64,000 nt of DNA from a bacterium (GCA_004322275.1 SCTA01000019.1:35980-99979), one strand, 5' to 3'. Positions 1 through 9,137 are shown, counted from the stretch's first letter. The notes: a model not told the origin generated them from the sequence alone. Numbers and translations are program-made.

Positions 1-98
1 TTTTATCTCCAACGTCTTCACCGTCGGGTACAATTTCTGAAAAGCTCCGAAGGTGAAAGCTGCGGCTGCCGCCGGGAAGACCTTCAGGCAAGCTTCCC
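1..98. other. Window edge downstream of cysA, no gene seen
   Basis: The stretch lies 3' of cysA, which reads leftward. I see no open frame with a ribosome-binding site and no hairpin followed by a T-run, so neither a gene nor a terminator can be supported here. Confidence 0.5.
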
Positions 99-1169
99 TC
101 AGATGCTGAAGTCGTTGACGAACACCTTCACGTTTTTCGGGCGGACGAAAACAGTCTCTCCTTTTTTCAAGAGAAGCTCCGCGAAGCGCTCCTGAGTTAT
201 CTGCGCCTCTATCGGCTCTCCCGGCAGGGCGGGGTCAAGCTCCACCCGGACGACCGGCCCGACGCTGCGAATCTTTATCACAACCGCCGCCAAAGCCTCG
301 CCGCTTGCGGGCGCCCTTTCGATTTCAATCTCATGGGGCCGCGAGTAGCCGAAGGCGGGGGCGTCCTCCAGCCGGGCGTGCTCCGGCACCTCCAGACTGA
401 GGTTCCCTATCTGCGCCTTGCCGTTTTGGACGCGGCCGTGGAAGAGATTGACGTTGCCGAGAAAGTTGTAGACGAAAGAGCTGGCGGGGTTGTTGTAGAC
501 CTCGTCAGGGGTCCCTGTCTGCTCGATTCTCCCCTCGTTCATCAGTACTATCCTGTCGGCGACCTCCAGCGCCTCCTCCTGATCGTGGGTGACGAAGACG
601 CTGGTTATCTTCATCTCGTCGTGAAGTTTCCGGAGCCACTTCCGCAGTTCCTTTCGCACCTGCGCGTCGAGCGCGCCGAAGGGCTCGTCCAGCAGGAGCA
701 CCTTCGGTTCCACCGCCAGCGCCCGAGCCAGCGCGACCCTCTGGCGCTGCCCGCCGGAAAGCTGCGAGGGGAGCCTGTCGGCCATCCGGTCGAGCATGAC
801 GAGGCGAAGCAGCTCCCTCACCTTTTTGTCTATCGCCTCCTTCGGGGGGCGGACCTTTCTTTGGCTTACGCGAAGTCCGAAGGCGACGTTCTCGAAGACC
901 GTCATGTGACGGAAAAGGGCGTAGTGCTGGAAGACGAACCCCACTCCGCGTTCCCGCACGCCATCGCTGGCCGCGTCTTCTCCGAAAAAGCGGATCGACC
1001 CCGCGTCCTGCTTCTCCAGCCCGGCGATAATCCGCAGGAGCGTCGTCTTTCCCGACCCCGAGGGGCCGAGAAGGGCGATAAGCTCGCCGGAAGCGACTTC
1101 GAGGTTCACCCCGCTAAGCGCCGTGAAGTCGCCGAAGGTCTTGGTCACCTCCCGTATCTCAATGCTCAT
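99..1169 (-). CDS. cysA: Sulfate/thiosulfate ABC importer ATP-binding subunit CysA
   Basis: ATPase that powers sulfate/thiosulfate uptake at the cytoplasmic face of the CysT-CysW permease. The 356-residue product shows Walker [10 protein letters not shown] (residues 35-43), the Q-loop VFQHYALF, the ABC signature [15 protein letters not shown], Walker [13 protein letters not shown] and the switch histidine in [16 protein letters not shown]. About 110 C-terminal residues form the TOBE-like domain usual in CysA. Length is normal for the family. The ATG overlaps the end of cysW by 11 bases, which suggests translational coupling, and it is the last gene of the importer block. A molybdate or spermidine importer ATPase would look similar, but the sulfate-type binding protein and permeases upstream decide the assignment. 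Confidence 0.95.
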   Translation of the reverse strand: MSIEIREVTKTFGDFTALSGVNLEVASGELIALLGPSGSGKTTLLRIIAGLEKQDAGSIRFFGEDAASDGVRERGVGFVFQHYALFRHMTVFENVAFGLRVSQRKVRPPKEAIDKKVRELLRLVMLDRMADRLPSQLSGGQRQRVALARALAVEPKVLLLDEPFGALDAQVRKELRKWLRKLHDEMKITSVFVTHDQEEALEVADRIVLMNEGRIEQTGTPDEVYNNPASSFVYNFLGNVNLFHGRVQNGKAQIGNLSLEVPEHARLEDAPAFGYSRPHEIEIERAPASGEALAAVVIKIRSVGPVVRVELDPALPGEPIEAQITQERFAELLLKKGETVFVRPKNVKVFVNDFSI

Positions 1170-2052
1170 CTGTTATTCCTCCGGCCGAAAGTTCCCGGTT
1201 CGCCCTCCACTCGACGATGGTCTTCGCCAACAAAGTCACCAGCGCGAGCAGCGCGAGGAGGGAGGCGACGGCGAAAGCGGCCGTGAAGTTGTATTCGTTG
1301 TAAAGGATTTCAACGTGCAGCGGCAGGGTGTTCGTCAACCCCCTTATGTGGCCGGAGACCACCGAAACCGCCCCGAACTCGCCCATCGCGCGGGCGTTGC
1401 AGAGAATCACGCCGTAGAGGAGGCCCCACTTTATGTTCGGAAGAGTCACCCGGAAGAAGGTCTGCCAGCCGCTGGCCCCCAGCACCAGCGCCGCCTCCTC
1501 GTCGTCGCGCCCCTGCGCCTCCATCAGCGGAATCAGTTCCCTCGCCACGAAAGGGAAGGTAACGAAGACCGTAGCCAGCACTATGCCGGGGACGGCGAAC
1601 ACCACCTTTATCCCGTGTTCGCCAAGCCACGGGCCGAGCCAGCCGTGGAGGCCGAAGATGAGGACGTAAATGAGGCCCGAGATCACCGGCGAGACCGAAA
1701 AGGGAAGGTCTATCAGGGAAAGGAGGAAGCTTTTGCCGGTAAACTCGAATTTGGCGATAGCCCAGGCGGCTATAACTCCGAAAACGAGGTTCAGGATGAC
1801 CGAAATTCCCGCCGCCAGAAGGGTGAGACGCAGCGCCGCAAGGGCGTCCGGCTCGATTATCGAAGCCCAATAGACGTCCAGACCTTTTTTAAGCGCCTCG
1901 GTAAAGACGACCGCCAGAGGCACGAAGAGAAAGAGGCCGAGGAAGAGAAGGACGACTCCGGTGAGGCCCCAGCGGATGATTGCCGGGTCTCTTCTTCCGG
2001 GGGCGCTCCCGTGGGCTTTGCCGGATAATCTCAGATTGGCCGCTCCCGCCAT
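1159..2052 (-). CDS. cysW: Sulfate ABC importer permease CysW
   Basis: Inner-membrane permease subunit of the sulfate importer. The 297-residue protein has about six hydrophobic segments, the first at residues 28-50. It carries the EAA loop [18 protein letters not shown], which docks onto the CysA ATPase, and the [13 protein letters not shown] region typical of CysW. The gene lies 10 bases after cysT and overlaps cysA by 11 bases, so the three are read as one unit. The chosen ATG is preceded by a weak GAGA. The first ~25 polar residues are less conserved in appearance, so a slightly later start cannot be excluded. Confidence 0.92.
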   Translation of the reverse strand: MAGAANLRLSGKAHGSAPGRRDPAIIRWGLTGVVLLFLGLFLFVPLAVVFTEALKKGLDVYWASIIEPDALAALRLTLLAAGISVILNLVFGVIAAWAIAKFEFTGKSFLLSLIDLPFSVSPVISGLIYVLIFGLHGWLGPWLGEHGIKVVFAVPGIVLATVFVTFPFVARELIPLMEAQGRDDEEAALVLGASGWQTFFRVTLPNIKWGLLYGVILCNARAMGEFGAVSVVSGHIRGLTNTLPLHVEILYNEYNFTAAFAVASLLALLALVTLLAKTIVEWRANRELSAGGITDEH

Positions 2053-2062
2053 AATTATCTCA

Positions 2063-2899
2063 TTAAATCCCGGCCTGGCGTCGTCTGGCCCAGCCCGAAA
2101 GAAGGTTTACAGCCAGCAAAAGGAGAAAGGAAACCGTCAGCATCGCCACCGCGACCGCCGCCGCTCCGGCGAAGTCGTACTGTTCGAGCTTGGTTATGAT
2201 GATGAAGGGGGTAATCTCGGTCTTGAACGGCAGATTCCCCGATATGAAGACCACCGAGCCGTATTCCCCCACGGCGCGCGCGAAGGAGAGGGCGAAGCCG
2301 GTGAGGAGGGCGGGCCAGAGGCCGGGGAAGATTACCCGCCTGAAGGTCTGCCAGCGCGTGGCCCCGAGGGTTGCTGCGGCCTCCTCAAGTTCACCGTCAA
2401 TATCCTCCAGAACCGGCTGCACCGTGCGGACGACGAAGGGAAGGCCGATGAAGGTCAGCGCCACGAAGACGCCTAGCCGGGTGAAGGCCACCTTTAGCCC
2501 CAGCGGCTCCAGGTACTGTCCGATCCAGCCGTTGACGGAAAAGGCTGCGGTGAGGGCGATACCGGCAACAGCGGTGGGTATCGCGAAGGGCAGGTCTACG
2601 AGGGCGTCTACCAGCTTCTTGCCCGGAAAGGAGTAACGCACCAGCACCCAGGCGGTCAAAAGGCCGAAAAAAGCGTTGGCAAGGGCCGCCAGAAGAGAAG
2701 CGCCGAAACTCAGCCGGTAGGAGGCGACGACCCTTGGGTCGGTCACCGTCTCCCAGAAAAATCCCCAGCCGTTTTCCCCCGCCGTGAAAAACACGGAGGA
2801 AAGGGGAATCAGGACTATCAGCCCCAGGTAGAAGACCGTGAAGCCCAGAGCCGGAGTGAAGCCGGGAAGGACGCTGTGGTGTTTCAATATGCTTTTCAT
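2063..2899 (-). CDS. cysT: Sulfate ABC importer permease CysT (CysU)
   Basis: The second membrane subunit of the sulfate importer, paired with CysW. The 278-residue protein has six predicted membrane helices, the [14 protein letters not shown] segment characteristic of CysT and the EAA loop [18 protein letters not shown]. It follows sbp on the same strand, but a gap of about 310 bases filled with palindromic DNA separates them. Either the two share a transcript through that region or cysTWA has its own promoter. The ribosome-binding site before the ATG is weak. Confidence 0.93.
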   Translation of the reverse strand: MKSILKHHSVLPGFTPALGFTVFYLGLIVLIPLSSVFFTAGENGWGFFWETVTDPRVVASYRLSFGASLLAALANAFFGLLTAWVLVRYSFPGKKLVDALVDLPFAIPTAVAGIALTAAFSVNGWIGQYLEPLGLKVAFTRLGVFVALTFIGLPFVVRTVQPVLEDIDGELEEAAATLGATRWQTFRRVIFPGLWPALLTGFALSFARAVGEYGSVVFISGNLPFKTEITPFIIITKLEQYDFAGAAAVAVAMLTVSFLLLLAVNLLSGWARRRQAGI

Positions 2900-2918
2900 G
2901 ATCGCTCGGGTCAGGGTT

Positions 2919-3195
2919 GGGCGGCCGGAAACCCGGCCGCCTCAGATTGCCGACAAACTTCGTCTTTTCTCCGATTTACTTCGTCAGGCTCGGAAAACGA
3001 TCCTCAAAATACAAGGAGTATTCCTCCGGTCATTTTCCTCGCCTTCCTTGTTCTCGAAGAAAATACTGTGTTTGTCGCAATCTCAGTCTGTTGACCTGGT
3101 GTCCCCTTGTCGTTCTGTTTTCTGTGCGCAAAACTTCTCTTTTCGCCATAAATGACTTTGTCAACAGCCTGGGGCGGCCGGAAACCCGGCCGCCC
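2919..3195. repeat. Compound palindromic repeat between sbp and cysT
   Basis: The 309-base gap between cysT and sbp holds no gene but is built of nested inverted repeats. Two copies of GCGGCCGGAAACCCGGCCGC sit at 2921-2940 and 3174-3193, and the second extends to a 10-bp stem. Between them lies an imperfect palindrome of about 155 bases (2940-3095) whose outer arms are AGATTGCCGACAAAC and GTTTGTCGCAATCT. A third pair, CTGTTGAC (3088-3095) and GTCAACAG (3160-3167), closes the right part. None is followed by a T-run, so intrinsic termination is not supported. The region looks like dispersed repeat DNA that may affect sbp/cysT transcript processing. Confidence 0.75.
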
Positions 3196-3208
3196 GCCAT
3201 AAATCCCG

Positions 3209-4207
3209 TTATTTGCCCGGCTGATAAATCCGGTCGAAGGTCCCGCCGTCGGAGAAGTGGGTTTTCTGGGCTTTCTGCCAGCCTCCGAAGGTCTCGTCGA
3301 TGGTGATGAGCCTGACCTTTGGAAAGCTGGAGGCGTACTTCTGCGCGACCGCTTCCAGCCTCGGGCGGTAGAAGTTCTTGGCCGCTATCTCCTGACCCTC
3401 CGGGGTGTAGAGGAATTCAAGGTAAGCCTTGGCGACCGCTTCGGTCCCGTGCTTTTGGGCTACTTTCTCCACGACGGCCACGGGGGGTTCCGCAAGAATG
3501 CTTACCGAGGGGACGACGATCTCGACCTTTCCCGCGCCGAGTTCCTTCACCGCCAGAAAAGCCTCGTTTTCCCACGCGAGGAGGACATCGCCGATACCGC
3601 GTTCCACGAAGGTGGTCGTCGAACCGCGCGCGCCGGAATCGAGAACGGGCACGTTTTTAAAGAGAGCCGTCACGAACTCCTTCGCCTTCTCATCGCTGCC
3701 CCCGGGCAGGCCGAGCGCGTACCCCCACGCGGCGAGGTAGTTCCAGCGCGCCCCGCCGGAGGTCTTGGGGTTGGGGGTGATAACGCCCACGCCGGGCTTC
3801 ACGAGGTCGTCCCAATCCTTAATCCCCTTGGGGTTTCCGCTGCGGACAAGGAAAACTATGGTGGAGGTGTAAGGGGAGCTGTTGTTCGGGAGGCGCTTTT
3901 GCCAGTCGGCCGGCAGGAGCCCGGCCTTTTCGGCTATGGCGTCTATGTCGTAGGCAAGGGCGAGGGTTACCACGTCGGCCTCAAGGCCGTCGATGACTCC
4001 TCTGGCCTGCTTTCCCGAGCCGCCGTGGGACTGCTTGACGGTTACCTCTTCGCCCTTCTTTTCCTTCCAGTGTTTCGCGAAGGCGGCGTTGAACTCCTGA
4101 TAGAGTTCGCGGGTGGGGTCGTAGGAGACGTTAAGCAGATCGACCCCGGCGTGGGCCGAGGCGGCGAACACAATTCCGGCAAAGAGTGCGGCGATAAACT
4201 TTTTCAT
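3209..4207 (-). CDS. sbp: Periplasmic sulfate-binding protein
   Basis: Periplasmic receptor that captures sulfate and delivers it to CysT-CysW. The 332-residue precursor has a clear signal peptide (MKKF, a hydrophobic run, then AHA before [16 protein letters not shown]). It carries Sbp/CysP landmarks: SYDPTRELY near the mature N-terminus, [21 protein letters not shown] and [19 protein letters not shown]. The ATG is preceded by AAGGA at 8 bases. It lies 57 bases after the ThiF-like gene on the same strand and upstream of the permease genes. Sulfate and thiosulfate binding proteins (Sbp, CysP) cannot be told apart by eye. Confidence 0.93.
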   Translation of the reverse strand: MKKFIAALFAGIVFAASAHAGVDLLNVSYDPTRELYQEFNAAFAKHWKEKKGEEVTVKQSHGGSGKQARGVIDGLEADVVTLALAYDIDAIAEKAGLLPADWQKRLPNNSSPYTSTIVFLVRSGNPKGIKDWDDLVKPGVGVITPNPKTSGGARWNYLAAWGYALGLPGGSDEKAKEFVTALFKNVPVLDSGARGSTTTFVERGIGDVLLAWENEAFLAVKELGAGKVEIVVPSVSILAEPPVAVVEKVAQKHGTEAVAKAYLEFLYTPEGQEIAAKNFYRPRLEAVAQKYASSFPKVRLITIDETFGGWQKAQKTHFSDGGTFDRIYQPGK

Positions 4208-4264
4208 AGTTTAAATCCTTTGGCTTTTAAAATTTCATCAGTCGGACTTCATACAGGACAAGGC

Positions 4265-5122
4265 TCAAACGCCGCAGGCCCGGCGGGGGCCGGTTTCACC
4301 TCTACTTCCCTGCGTCGAATCCGCATCGCGAAGCCCGCCGCCCTCTTCCCGCAGTTCCCGGCGCGGTCCGGAAGCTCCGCAAGCGGGGCATTTTTCGTCA
4401 CGCTTTATCTTCACTTCGCGGAAGGTCAGGTTAAGGCCGTCGAAGATAAGGAGCCTTCCCGTCGCCGTCTCGCCTATGCCGAGAAGCACTTTCAGCGCTT
4501 CGAGCGCCTGGAGGCTTCCGAGAACTCCGGCGACAGGGCCGAGTATCCCGGCCTGAGAGCATGTGGGAACGCTCCCCTCCGGCGGCGGCTCGCGAAAAAA
4601 GCAGCGGTAGCAGGGTCCTTTTCCGGGAATCACCGTCAGAAGCTGCCCCTCGAAACCCTGAATCCCGGCGAAGACGTGCGGGACACCGAGAAAGGCGCAG
4701 CCGTCGTTCACGAGGAACTTCGAGGCGAAGGTATCGGAGCCGTCGACCACGAGGTCGTAACCCCCGAGTATCTCCGAGGCATTGGAGACAGTGAGTTTCA
4801 CGGGATGCTGGACAACCCTTATCTCCGGGTTGAGGGCAAAGAGTTTTTGGGCCGCCGATGCGCTCTTCATCCCGCCTAGGTCACCCGTTTCGTGAATTAT
4901 CTGCCTCTGGAGGTTTGTAAGGTCCACCCTGTCGTAATCGCAGACACCGAGCGTCCCCACCCCGGCTCCGGCAAGATAGAGGGCGGCGGGCGAGCCGAGC
5001 CCTCCCGCGCCGACTACGAGGACGCGGCTGCTTTTCAGCCGCTCCTGCCCTCTTCCCCCCACCTGCGGGAGGATGATCTGCCGCGAATAGCGCAGAATTT
5101 CACCTTCGGAGAGAGCGGCCAT
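4265..5122 (-). CDS. ThiF/MoeB/HesA-family sulfur-carrier adenylyltransferase
   Basis: E1-like enzyme that adenylates the C-terminus of a small sulfur-carrier protein. The 285-residue protein has the nucleotide loop GAGGLGS (38-44), the RQIIHETGDLGG region, the GSD at 128-130, a candidate catalytic cysteine C188 and two zinc CxxC pairs (C171/C174 and C245/C248). There is no C-terminal rhodanese domain. Its ATG shares one base with the stop of the TusA-like gene (TGATG), so the two are probably translationally coupled. No ThiS/MoaD-like carrier gene is visible here. I infer a role in moving sulfur from the sulfite reductase product into a carrier; a housekeeping MoeB role is the alternative. 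Confidence 0.85.
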   Translation of the reverse strand: MAALSEGEILRYSRQIILPQVGGRGQERLKSSRVLVVGAGGLGSPAALYLAGAGVGTLGVCDYDRVDLTNLQRQIIHETGDLGGMKSASAAQKLFALNPEIRVVQHPVKLTVSNASEILGGYDLVVDGSDTFASKFLVNDGCAFLGVPHVFAGIQGFEGQLLTVIPGKGPCYRCFFREPPPEGSVPTCSQAGILGPVAGVLGSLQALEALKVLLGIGETATGRLLIFDGLNLTFREVKIKRDEKCPACGASGPRRELREEGGGLRDADSTQGSRGETGPRRACGV

Positions 5123-5358
5123 CAGCCCTTCTTCCTCACGGTAACGATGAAATCTTCCCCGCTCCTCGCGACGGCTAGAACCTGGTGGCCCTCGTCCTTG
5201 AGCATGCGCGGGATGCTCGATACCGGTTCACCCGGAGCCATCTTTATGCTTAAGGTCTCTCCCGCCGGTACGCGGTCGAAGGCCATGCGGACCCTGACGA
5301 GCGTCATCGGGCAGACGTCTCCGGAGATGTCCAGATCGAAGGAATCATTTTCAGCCAT
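5122..5358 (-). CDS. TusA-family sulfur-carrier/sulfurtransferase protein
   Basis: Small (78-residue) protein of the TusA/SirA family, which carries persulfide sulfur on one cysteine. The motif is DVCPMTLVRVRMAF with C16 as the only obvious candidate. The usual CPxP is replaced by CPMT, a variant I associate with TusA-like proteins near sulfate-assimilation genes rather than with tRNA thiolation (recollection, not checked). RBS AAGGAA lies 6 bases before the ATG. It sits between the sulfite reductase and the E1-like enzyme, so it may accept or pass on reduced sulfur in this pathway. Confidence 0.85.
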   Translation of the reverse strand: MAENDSFDLDISGDVCPMTLVRVRMAFDRVPAGETLSIKMAPGEPVSSIPRMLKDEGHQVLAVARSGEDFIVTVRKKG

Positions 5359-5372
5359 TTTTTATTCCTTCC

Positions 5373-6311
5373 CTAGCGGAGTACGGCGAAGGCCGCCCCT
5401 GCTTCCGGGGTGAGTTGAACCCATTTGGTTTTCGGTATCCCCTTAAGAACTTCTTTCTGGAAGAAGGAGGGGCCGGTCCTCAGTATCGACTGGCCGAGCC
5501 GCTCCTTTTTCCTGCCGTTTCCGGCGTACCACTTCTTTATGTTGCCGGTCGCCAGAACCGCCTCCTCCTGAGTGAGATAACCCGCGATTCTCAGTCCCAC
5601 CTGTTTTTCGCGCCCCCAGCGGCCCCCCGCGTAGAGGTCGACCCCGGTTCTTTTGGGCTTAATCGCCGCCACGGGGCAAACCTTCGAGCAGTCCCCGCAG
5701 GAGACGCACTTCGCCCGGTCTATGACCGGCAATCCGCCGCAGAGGGTTATCGCCCCGAGGTGGCAGGCCTCGGCGCAGAGGCCGCAGGAGATGCAGGGGG
5801 AAGGTTCGAGCTCCGGCTCGCTCACTCCGACGAGTCCCACGTCGTTGACCTGCGGTTTGGAGCAGGAGGAGGCGCACCCAGAGACGGCCACCTTGAACTT
5901 GTGCGGCAGCGTCGCCGAATCGTTTAACTCTTTGTCTATCGCCCACGCGAGCGCGAAGGTATCGATGTTCCCGTGGGGGCAGACGGTGCCCTTGCAGGCG
6001 ACGGTGGTCCTCATGCGCGGGCCGCAGCCGGCCAGCCCAACCCCTATGGCGGCCAGTTCCTCCCGTAGCGCCGGGAAGGATTCAGCGGGTATCCCCGGAA
6101 TCTCGACCCCCAGCCGCACCGTCAGGTACACCTCTCCCCTGCCGTATTTTTTGGCGATATTCGCGAGCCCTTCGAGGACGGAGGAGGTGAGAACGCCGAC
6201 CGGTATCCTCAGCCTCGCGGAATAGATTCCCGGCTCCCTGGTCTTGATCATCCCCGTGAGCTGGGCGTCCAGTATCTTGGGGGTGTAGAACTCGCTGGGG
6301 TTAACGGACAT
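5373..6311 (-). CDS. Sirohaem/[4Fe-4S] sulfite reductase fused to a ferredoxin domain
   Basis: Probable assimilatory sulfite reductase, reducing sulfite to sulfide. In the 312-residue product, a ferredoxin-like sirohaem-reductase half-domain (about 20-90) is followed by cluster ligands C106 and C111 (CKGTVC) and C146 and C150 (CASSC). Then comes an inserted 2[4Fe-4S] ferredoxin with C173/C176/C179/C183 and C202/C205/C208/C212. I chose the ATG at 6311 because AAGGAG lies just upstream; the open frame continues 43 codons further without a good site. The fold resembles small Dsr-like/AsrC-type enzymes rather than CysI. The first cysteine pair is spaced CX4C, shorter than the familiar CX5C. It is the first gene of the leftward sulfate-assimilation unit. 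Confidence 0.85.
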   Translation of the reverse strand: MSVNPSEFYTPKILDAQLTGMIKTREPGIYSARLRIPVGVLTSSVLEGLANIAKKYGRGEVYLTVRLGVEIPGIPAESFPALREELAAIGVGLAGCGPRMRTTVACKGTVCPHGNIDTFALAWAIDKELNDSATLPHKFKVAVSGCASSCSKPQVNDVGLVGVSEPELEPSPCISCGLCAEACHLGAITLCGGLPVIDRAKCVSCGDCSKVCPVAAIKPKRTGVDLYAGGRWGREKQVGLRIAGYLTQEEAVLATGNIKKWYAGNGRKKERLGQSILRTGPSFFQKEVLKGIPKTKWVQLTPEAGAAFAVLR

Positions 6312-6411
6312 CAAAGGCTCCTTTTTATACGTCCGGGGAATTGTCTTGGCTGCTTCGGGGTTACCCCGGAGCGATTCCCGACGTTTTTTGTCAAATACAC
6401 CGTCTGGGTAA

Positions 6412-6440
6412 AAAATATCTTCTTTATTCTTGACTGTCAA
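6412..6440 (-). promoter_or_regulatory. Candidate sigma-70 promoter for the leftward sulfur operon
   Basis: On the minus strand TTGACA (6440-6435) is followed after 17 bases by TATTTT (6417-6412), about 100 bases before the sulfite reductase ATG. The -35 overlaps an 11-base palindrome, TTGACTGTCAA (6430-6440), that also offers a TTGACT -35 to the opposite strand. The two divergent operons may therefore be driven from one shared site. Confidence 0.45.
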
Positions 6441-6496
6441 GCTGGTTTATGGTTTATTTTTTACATATTATTTAACCATAAATTTGGTGTGGTTTA
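6430..6496 (+). promoter_or_regulatory. AT-rich divergent control region upstream of cysH
   Basis: This segment is markedly AT-rich against its surroundings. It contains TTGACT (6430-6435), three copies of GGTTTAT (6444-6450, 6451-6457 and 6491-6497) and an ACCA...TGGT partial dyad. It is a plausible promoter/operator for cysH and the genes after it. The -10 box is not clear and I do not recognise the operator of a named regulator. Confidence 0.35.
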
Positions 6497-6518
6497 TCGC
6501 GCCGGACGGAAAAGAGAA

Positions 6519-7190
6519 ATGAGCAGGGAAAATGCACGGGAGATACTGCGCTGGGGAATAGAGAAGGCTGGCGGCCCCGTGGCCCTGGCCTGCTCTTTCA
6601 GCGCCGAGGACATAGTCGTTCTTGACTTTCTGGGTGAGGTTTCTCCGGGAGCAAAGGTCTTCGCGCTCGATACCGGAAGGCTCAACGAGGAGACCTACGA
6701 AACGGCGGAGAGTGTCCGCCAGCGCTTCGGCGTAAAAATAGACTGGTACTTTCCCGACCGCGAAGGTGTGGAAAAGCTGGAAGGTGAAAAAGGGCTCTAT
6801 TCCTTTCGCGATTCCCTTGAAAACCGCCACGAGTGCTGCCGGATACGAAAAGTGGAGCCGCTGCGCAGGGCGCTTTCGGGTCTGGCGGGGTGGATAACGG
6901 GTCTTCGGCGCGAGCAGAGCGTAACCCGCACGGCGCTTGAACCTATAGAGGCCGACGAGGCGAACGGTGGAATTCTCAAAATAAACCCGCTGCTCGACTG
7001 GAGCTGGGAAGAGGTTCTGGAGTACGCGAAGGAAAAGAATCTGCCCGTGAACAGGCTCCACTCCAAAGGCTACCCCTCTATAGGCTGCGCCCCCTGCACC
7101 CGCGCGGTTGCGCCGGGCGAACATTCACGCTCGGGCAGGTGGTGGTGGGAGAATCCGGAACACAGGGAATGCGGCCTGCACAGCCGCTGA
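6519..7190 (+). CDS. cysH: [4Fe-4S] adenylyl-sulfate (APS) reductase
   Basis: Reduces activated sulfate to sulfite. The 223-residue protein has the CysH fold (ACSFSAEDIVVLDFL and ALDTGRLNEETY). The cluster ligands that mark the APS-reducing, Fe-S type are present: C106-C107 (ECCRIRKVEPL) and C190/C193 (GCAPCT). The catalytic ECGLH motif with C218 is at the C-terminus. I prefer the ATG at 6519 (GGAAAAGAG upstream); an in-frame GTG lies at 6489. The absence of a CysC kinase domain in CysN agrees with direct APS reduction. It is the first gene of the rightward sulfur operon. Confidence 0.93.
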   Translation: MSRENAREILRWGIEKAGGPVALACSFSAEDIVVLDFLGEVSPGAKVFALDTGRLNEETYETAESVRQRFGVKIDWYFPDREGVEKLEGEKGLYSFRDSLENRHECCRIRKVEPLRRALSGLAGWITGLRREQSVTRTALEPIEADEANGGILKINPLLDWSWEEVLEYAKEKNLPVNRLHSKGYPSIGCAPCTRAVAPGEHSRSGRWWWENPEHRECGLHSR

Positions 7191-7206
7191 TGAGAGGATC
7201 AAGTCA

Positions 7207-8181
7207 ATGCCCATAGAAACCGGCCACAGGAAAAGAGTTTACGACAGCGTAGCGGGCCTCGTAGCCGACCGCGACAACCCGACCCCCTTGGTCCGCCTCG
7301 GAAAGCTCGGCGGCGGTCTCATGGAATTATACGTGAAGTTGGAGAGCTATAACCCCTTCGGCTCCATCAAGGACCGCACCGCCTCCTATCTCCTCCGGGG
7401 GCTTCTGGAGCGCGGCGAACTGCCCAAAGGGAAGAAGATCGTCGAGCCGACCAGCGGCAACACGGGGATAGCGCTCGTGGCCCTGGCGAACCTCGAAGGT
7501 ATCCCCTGCACGATTACGGTGCCCAGCGCCCTGCCCCAGGAAAAACTGGCGATATTGCGGATGCTTGGTGCGGAGGTCTGGCCCACCCCGGACGATCTTT
7601 GCCCAATAAACCATCCCAAGGACGGGGCTATCGCGTTGGCGAAGTCGATGGTGACAGGCGAGCGCACCAAAGACCTCTACGTGATGCCCAACCAGTACGA
7701 GAACGAAGACAACGTGCGGGCGCACTACGAAACCACCGGCCCGGAGATCTGGGAACAGACGGGCGGGGAAATCACCCACTTTTTCGCCGGTTACGGCACC
7801 TGCGGAACCATCACCGGCGTAGGCAGATATCTAAAGGAGCAAAACCCCTCCGTCAGAATAATCGCCGTCGAGCCACAGAGAAACCACAAGCTCCCGGGCC
7901 TGAAGAACTTTCAGGAATCGAAAAAGCCCGACATCCTCGACGAAGCGGTCATCGACGAGGTGGTGGCGGTGAAGGACGAAGACGCCTACCGCACAGCTAT
8001 AGAACTTGCGCGAAAGGAGAGCCTCCTTCTCGGCCCCTCCTCCGGCGCTATTGTCTGGGCCGCGCGTGAGTTCGCCGCGAAGGAAAAGGGGCTCGGCGTG
8101 GCGCTGTCGCCCGATTCCGCATTCAAGTACATGAGTTTTTACGAAAAATGGCTGGAGGGAGAGGGACAGCCGCAAGGTTAG
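7207..8181 (+). CDS. PLP-dependent cysteine synthase (CysK/CysM family)
   Basis: Fold-type II PLP enzyme that builds cysteine from an activated serine and a sulfur donor. The 324-residue product shows the Schiff-base lysine in NPFGSIKDR (K55), the substrate loop PTSGNTG (81-87) and the phosphate loop GYGTCGTITGVG. The ATG at 7207 follows GAGAGGA and lies 16 bases after cysH; a longer reading would overlap cysH. The enzyme may use free sulfide with O-acetylserine, or a thiocarboxylated carrier as in CysO-dependent CysM. The neighbouring E1-like gene keeps the second option open, but sequence alone does not decide. Confidence 0.88.
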   Translation: MPIETGHRKRVYDSVAGLVADRDNPTPLVRLGKLGGGLMELYVKLESYNPFGSIKDRTASYLLRGLLERGELPKGKKIVEPTSGNTGIALVALANLEGIPCTITVPSALPQEKLAILRMLGAEVWPTPDDLCPINHPKDGAIALAKSMVTGERTKDLYVMPNQYENEDNVRAHYETTGPEIWEQTGGEITHFFAGYGTCGTITGVGRYLKEQNPSVRIIAVEPQRNHKLPGLKNFQESKKPDILDEAVIDEVVAVKDEDAYRTAIELARKESLLLGPSSGAIVWAAREFAAKEKGLGVALSPDSAFKYMSFYEKWLEGEGQPQG

Positions 8182-8336
8182 GCATGGCTTTGAAGCCGGA
8201 AGCAATGAAGAGTGAAATCACTCCGGCAAACAATTTCGGATGAAGGGCAAGGAGTCCGAGAAACGACCCCCGGTAGATACTTCCGGGGGCAGGCATAGCC
8301 GAAAGAGGAAGCCGGACCCCATATAAGGAGAATATT
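8182..8336 (+). promoter_or_regulatory. Leader region of cysD with a strong hairpin
   Basis: This 155-base gap contains a 7-bp hairpin (CCCCCGG at 8267-8273, CCGGGGG at 8283-8289) about 50 bases before cysD, and no open frame. No T-run follows and no known riboswitch core is recognised, so a post-transcriptional role is only possible. Confidence 0.3.
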
Positions 8337-9137
8337 TTGGACCATCTCGACGAACTGGAAAACCAATCCATCTACATCTTCCGCGAGGCTTACCGGAAGT
8401 TCGAGAACCTCGCGATGCTCTATTCCATCGGCAAGGACTCGACGACAATGATCCATCTTGCGAGAAAGGCCTTCTTCGGAAGGATTCCCTTTCCGCTGGT
8501 TCACGTCGATACCACTTACAAGTACCCGGAGATGATCGCCTACCGCGACAGGATGGCGGGCGAATGGGAAGCAAACCTGATCGTAGGCAAGAACGAGGAG
8601 GCGATAAAGGCCGGGATGGGGCCGGAGAAGGGTCGGCTGGTCTGCTGCGAAGCCCTGAAAACTCAGGGACTGTCGAAAGTAATCGACGAGCACGGTTACA
8701 AGGGGCTTTTTCTCGGCATCCGCAGGGACGAGGAGGGAAGCAGGGCCAAGGAGAGAGTCTTCTCACCCCGCGACAAGAACTTCGAGTGGGCCTACAAGGA
8801 CCAGCCGCCGGAGCTCTGGGACCAGTTCAACACCAGTTTCAGGGAAGACACCCACATCCGCATACATCCGATACTCGGGTGGACCGAACTGAACGTCTGG
8901 GAATACATCCAGCGGGAAAAGATAGAGATATGCCCCCTCTATTTCGCCAGGGAGGGCAAGCGGTTCCGCTCGCTGGGCTGCATGCCCTGCACCGGCCCGA
9001 TAATCTCGGACGCCGACAGCGTGGAGAAGATTATAGAGGAACTGAAGACCCTCAGGACCCCCGAGCGCGCCGGGCGAGCGCAGGATCAGGAGAACGCTTA
9101 CGCTATGCAGAAATTACGGGCTAAGGGGTACATGTAA
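8337..9137 (+). CDS. cysD: Sulfate adenylyltransferase small subunit CysD
   Basis: Catalytic PP-loop subunit of ATP sulfurylase, forming APS from ATP and sulfate with CysN. The 266-residue protein has the loop [25 protein letters not shown], the [17 protein letters not shown] segment and the C-terminal [13 protein letters not shown] typical of CysD. The start is a TTG with AAGGAG six bases upstream, giving [11 protein letters not shown], which fits the family N-terminus. Its stop overlaps the cysN start (TAATG), so subunits are made in coupled amounts. Confidence 0.94.
   Translation: MDHLDELENQSIYIFREAYRKFENLAMLYSIGKDSTTMIHLARKAFFGRIPFPLVHVDTTYKYPEMIAYRDRMAGEWEANLIVGKNEEAIKAGMGPEKGRLVCCEALKTQGLSKVIDEHGYKGLFLGIRRDEEGSRAKERVFSPRDKNFEWAYKDQPPELWDQFNTSFREDTHIRIHPILGWTELNVWEYIQREKIEICPLYFAREGKRFRSLGCMPCTGPIISDADSVEKIIEELKTLRTPERAGRAQDQENAYAMQKLRAKGYM

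Noticed and set aside
3257..4879. Long rightward open frame across sbp and the ThiF-like gene
   Set aside because: It is antisense to two well-recognised genes, has no recognisable motif or ribosome-binding site and arises from high GC content.
8182..8336. SAM or other sulfur riboswitch before cysD
   Set aside because: No conserved riboswitch core was recognised; only a simple hairpin is visible.
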